A stretch of DNA of 64,000 nucleotides from Prochlorococcus marinus (GTDB taxonomy: Bacteria; Cyanobacteriota; Cyanobacteriia; PCC-6307; Cyanobiaceae): positions 49,889 through 113,888 of the forward strand of contig NZ_CVSZ01000016.1 of the NCBI RefSeq assembly GCF_001180325.1, read 5' to 3'. A model generated the notes under the pieces. That model saw only the letters and a list, made by a program, of their open reading frames with translations. It was not told the DNA's origin and made no database searches. The position numbers and the translations under genes are program-made. Positions 61,423 through 64,000 of the stretch are shown piece by piece (the stretch's first letter is position 1; every line of letters starts with the position of its first letter).

Positions 61423-62382
61423 TTGAAAATTTTTGAGTATATGAATAATAATTTTAAAAAAAATTTAAACATTCCTAATTACTGGAATTGGAACGGTTTT
61501 AAAATTTGTTGGAGTGTTACAGGGGAAGAAAATGAGATTCCAATTATCTTTCTCCATGGATTTGGAGCAAGTCGAAAACATTGGAGAAACAATTTAGAGT
61601 ATTTTGCGAAAAAGAATTTTGCCTCTTATTCTTTGGATTTAATAGGATTTGGGGATTCAGATCAACCTGGGATTAAACAAATTGGAAAATTAAATAATCA
61701 GATTTGGTGTGATCAAGTGAAAGACTTTATTGCACAGGTAATAAGACCAAAGAAGTCTGGGAAAGTTATTCTTATTGGCAATTCCCTTGGATCACTAGTT
61801 GCTTTAACATGTGCTGTTTCATTAGAGGATCAGATTGCAACAGTTATTGCATCGCCTTTGCCAGATCAAATTCAAGAAAATAAAAAGTCCATAACAAAAA
61901 AATCATCATTTAAGAAATTTCAAGATAGATTCATAACAATATTTTTTTTGTTTTTCCCTTTAGAGATTATTTTATTTTTAATAACAAAATTAGGAGTTAT
62001 AAAACTGGGATTACATTCTGCCTATTTCAAAAAAAACAATATTGATGGCGAACTAATAGATTTGGTGACAAAACCAGTTTTAAGGAGAACTTCAGCTAGA
62101 TCATTAAGAGCGATGTGTATTGGAATGTCTTCAAGAGATGAAAATATTCAAGCTTCTTACCTTTTGAAAAAACTTAGCGCCTCAAAAAAAGTTCCTTTTT
62201 TGTTAATTTGGGGAGAAAAAGATAATTTCATACCTTTGTTTGTTGGTAAAAAGATTGCAAATTTCCATAGATGGGTAAAATTAAAAATAGTATCCAATTC
62301 AGGTCATTGTATACATGATGAAGATCCATCAGTATTCAATAGAATCTCTTATGAATGGATTAGAGATTTAAAAATCTTTTAA
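61423..62382 (+). CDS. Alpha/beta hydrolase
   Basis: 319 residues, TTG start at 61423 or ATG at 61441. IIFLHGFGASRKHWRNNLEY is the oxyanion region; VILIGNSLGSLVALTCAVSL has the nucleophile Ser; LLIWGEKDNFIPL the Asp; SNSGHCIHDEDP the His. Of the type found near chlorophyll and lipid metabolism genes in cyanobacteria; substrate unknown. 3 bp ahead of ilvH. Confidence 0.85.
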   Translation: MKIFEYMNNNFKKNLNIPNYWNWNGFKICWSVTGEENEIPIIFLHGFGASRKHWRNNLEYFAKKNFASYSLDLIGFGDSDQPGIKQIGKLNNQIWCDQVKDFIAQVIRPKKSGKVILIGNSLGSLVALTCAVSLEDQIATVIASPLPDQIQENKKSITKKSSFKKFQDRFITIFFLFFPLEIILFLITKLGVIKLGLHSAYFKKNNIDGELIDLVTKPVLRRTSARSLRAMCIGMSSRDENIQASYLLKKLSASKKVPFLLIWGEKDNFIPLFVGKKIANFHRWVKLKIVSNSGHCIHDEDPSVFNRISYEWIRDLKIF

Positions 62383-62385
62383 AAT

Positions 62386-62910
62386 ATGAAACATACATTA
62401 TCAGTTCTCGTAGAAGATGAATCTGGAGCCTTGAGTAGAATCTCAGGACTATTTGCTAGAAGGGGATTCAACATAGATAGCCTTGCAGTAGGGCCTGCAG
62501 AATCTAAAGGGATTTCAAGGTTAACAATGGTAGTAGAAGGTGATGATGAAACACTTCAACAAATGACTAAACAGCTTAATAAATTATTTAATGTTCTGGG
62601 AGTTGTAGATTTTACTAATCTCGCAGCTGTTGAGAGGGAATTGATGTTACTAAAAGTTTCATCAAAAGAAGATACCAGGAGTAATATCCTTGATATAGTG
62701 CAGATTTTCCGTGCAAAAGTTGTTGATGTATCAGATATGGCCTTAACTCTCGAGGTAGTTGGAGATCCTGGGAAGTTAGTTGCTCTAGAGAAATTACTAG
62801 AACCATACGGCATCCTTGAAATAGCAAGGACTGGTAAAGTAGCTCTTAAACGGTCTTCAGGAGTTAATACAGAAATGTTAAAAATAAACAAATATTCTCT
62901 AGAAATTTAA
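62386..62910 (+). CDS. ilvH: Acetolactate synthase small subunit
   Basis: 174 residues. N-terminal ACT domain: [20 protein letters not shown] and [15 protein letters not shown], which binds valine for feedback control. The C-terminal domain ends [15 protein letters not shown]. Regulates the IlvB catalytic subunit in branched-chain amino acid synthesis. Confidence 0.96.
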   Translation: MKHTLSVLVEDESGALSRISGLFARRGFNIDSLAVGPAESKGISRLTMVVEGDDETLQQMTKQLNKLFNVLGVVDFTNLAAVERELMLLKVSSKEDTRSNILDIVQIFRAKVVDVSDMALTLEVVGDPGKLVALEKLLEPYGILEIARTGKVALKRSSGVNTEMLKINKYSLEI

Positions 62911-63518
62911 TTAATTACCTGGATTGACTTGATGTAGTCTTCTTTATTGATTTTTTTGAGTACATCTAATCCTTTTATAGTCTTTCCAAAAATTGAATAT
63001 CTTCCATCTAATTCTGGGATCTTAGTAGTTACAAAGAAAAATTCAGTTGATGAAGACTTTTTCTTACCGCTTTTAACCATAGCAATTGAACCATTCTCAA
63101 AAGTGTTTACTAAATTTTCAGTTTCATTAGGATTTTTTATTTGATAGTTATATCTCGGTTTACTTTCTTCTTTGAATTTTATTTCTAAAGGTATTAATGG
63201 ACTTGTCTTATTCGGGTTTTGATTTCGTTCAAAATAAAGTTTATTTTTTGGATTAACACCACCATGTATAAACTTTATGTGGGGATAATTTATTATTTTA
63301 TAAAATTTTTGGTTTATGTAAATATTATTTTCTATGTTTTCCAGAAAGTTTGATACTGTTACTGGGTTGTCTTTACCAAATAATTCAACCTCAAAGTCAC
63401 CTTTTGTAGTTTTAAAATTAACTATTTTATTACTCTTAATACAAATAAATCTAAATTTTTGGCAGTAATAATTTGAATCAACCTTATTTTTATAACTACA
63501 AGCTTGCAAAAAAAACAA
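62907..63518 (-). CDS. Cyclophilin-type peptidyl-prolyl isomerase
   Basis: 203 residues with an N-terminal lipoprotein-like or signal segment ([12 protein letters not shown], a possible lipobox QAC). Cyclophilin core: [58 protein letters not shown]. The usual FHRVI...Q.G is altered to FYKII...HGG, so activity may be reduced. Overlaps ilvH by 4 bp at the stops. Confidence 0.8.
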   Translation of the reverse strand: MFFLQACSYKNKVDSNYYCQKFRFICIKSNKIVNFKTTKGDFEVELFGKDNPVTVSNFLENIENNIYINQKFYKIINYPHIKFIHGGVNPKNKLYFERNQNPNKTSPLIPLEIKFKEESKPRYNYQIKNPNETENLVNTFENGSIAMVKSGKKKSSSTEFFFVTTKIPELDGRYSIFGKTIKGLDVLKKINKEDYIKSIQVIN

Positions 63519-63559
63519 AACCTGTATGAAAGATAATGTTCTCTTAAGAAATTTTTTTT

Positions 63560-64000
63560 TTATTTTAAGCCCTCCAAATTAACATTCAAAAATTTTGCCA
63601 GACGAGCTCCTTCTTCTTCAATTTGAAGCAGTGGTTTAAGTTCACCTGCACCGCTTAAAGGGAGAGGTTTTTTTCTACCTTTTAATACTAACGCAATTCT
63701 TCTTCTGGGATTAAATCCCTCACTTATATCCAATTTTACCGATTTAATTTCATCGAAATTTAGTTTAACTTCAATATCTTTAAATAGTCCTTTTCTTTTT
63801 ATTTCCACAGATTTTGATGATTTATCAAAATAGTTACTTCCTGAACCAAAGTTAATGTAAACCAAATACCATAAATAAAAATTCAATAAATTGGCTATTA
63901 CTCCATATGCTCCCATTATTATTCCTTGAGGGATAAACAATAAAGTTGAAGGATTTCCTAAAGGTAATAAATGATTTATTTGATCTGCCAAATAGATCGG
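63560..64000 (-). CDS. ycf4: Photosystem I assembly protein Ycf4 (partial)
   Basis: The 3' part of the gene; it runs off the right edge, since the frame stays open through PIYLADQINHLL at 64000. Seen: LLFIPQGIIMGAYGVIANLL (second helix) and IKSVKLDISEGFNPRRRIAL, the conserved Ycf4 core, ending GARLAKFLNVNLEGLK. Thylakoid scaffold for photosystem I assembly. Confidence 0.92.
   Translation of the reverse strand, partial: PIYLADQINHLLPLGNPSTLLFIPQGIIMGAYGVIANLLNFYLWYLVYINFGSGSNYFDKSSKSVEIKRKGLFKDIEVKLNFDEIKSVKLDISEGFNPRRRIALVLKGRKKPLPLSGAGELKPLLQIEEEGARLAKFLNVNLEGLK

Overview
The window looks like the chromosome of a high-light-adapted marine Prochlorococcus. Base composition is very AT-rich. 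Several genes are photosystem or cyanobacterial housekeeping genes (psbY, petM, ycf39, partial ycf4, NTRC-type trxB, pntA1/pntA2/pntB). There are six high-light-inducible (hli) genes, two Prochlorococcus-type porins, and many one-helix microproteins. Strain and clade cannot be fixed from sequence reading alone.

Layout. 1-9.8 kb: psbY, tRNA-Lys, an hli gene, a thermonuclease-like protein, a strongly repetitive E/A/R protein, two paralogous porins flanking a TPR-sulfotransferase, and apt. 9.9-22.9 kb: an integration hotspot at tRNA-Pro(TGG). One intact tRNA gene (11356-11429) is preceded by a displaced copy of its own promoter plus 5' half. It is followed by four copies of its 3' half plus terminator (13777, 16340, 18917, 22894). 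Between the copies lie discrete cargo modules: a YadA-like surface protein; an Mrr endonuclease with an unknown partner; a DUF3764 pair with a GIY-YIG protein; an inverse-autotransporter barrel with a secreted partner; and a block of small photosystem-like membrane proteins with a methyltransferase. 22.9-44.7 kb: a microprotein-rich accessory stretch with hli genes, rluF, an SRAP protein, a metal-related DUF411/DUF3721 operon, an SNF-type transporter, selO and a four-gene hli cluster. 44.7-64 kb: core genome (ychF, RND adaptor, polA, cysS, dxr, pntA1A2B, NTRC, infA, ycf39, petM, ilvH, cyclophilin, ycf4).

Main result. The tRNA-Pro array reads as stacked site-specific integrations whose crossover lies in the anticodon arm, GTGC-TTTGGGA-GCAC. 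This is where all 5' and 3' partial copies overlap. Three modules each carry their own short tandem doublet (period 11-12 bp) near both ends, in the same orientation. The left doublet starts 115-119 bp after the core in all three. Re-circularised, each module would have a core flanked by two arm-type doublets, as in the attP of tyrosine integrases. The doublet sequence differs from module to module while the core is shared. No recombinase gene is present in the window. The modules therefore look like cargo-only elements of the tRNA-associated tycheposon type known from Prochlorococcus, moved in trans or now stranded. The cargo is cell-surface, defence and photosystem-like.

A second candidate novelty is inside the last module: a cytochrome b559 beta (PsbF)-like segment fused behind another helix and lacking the haem-ligand His, next to two related structured RNA elements.
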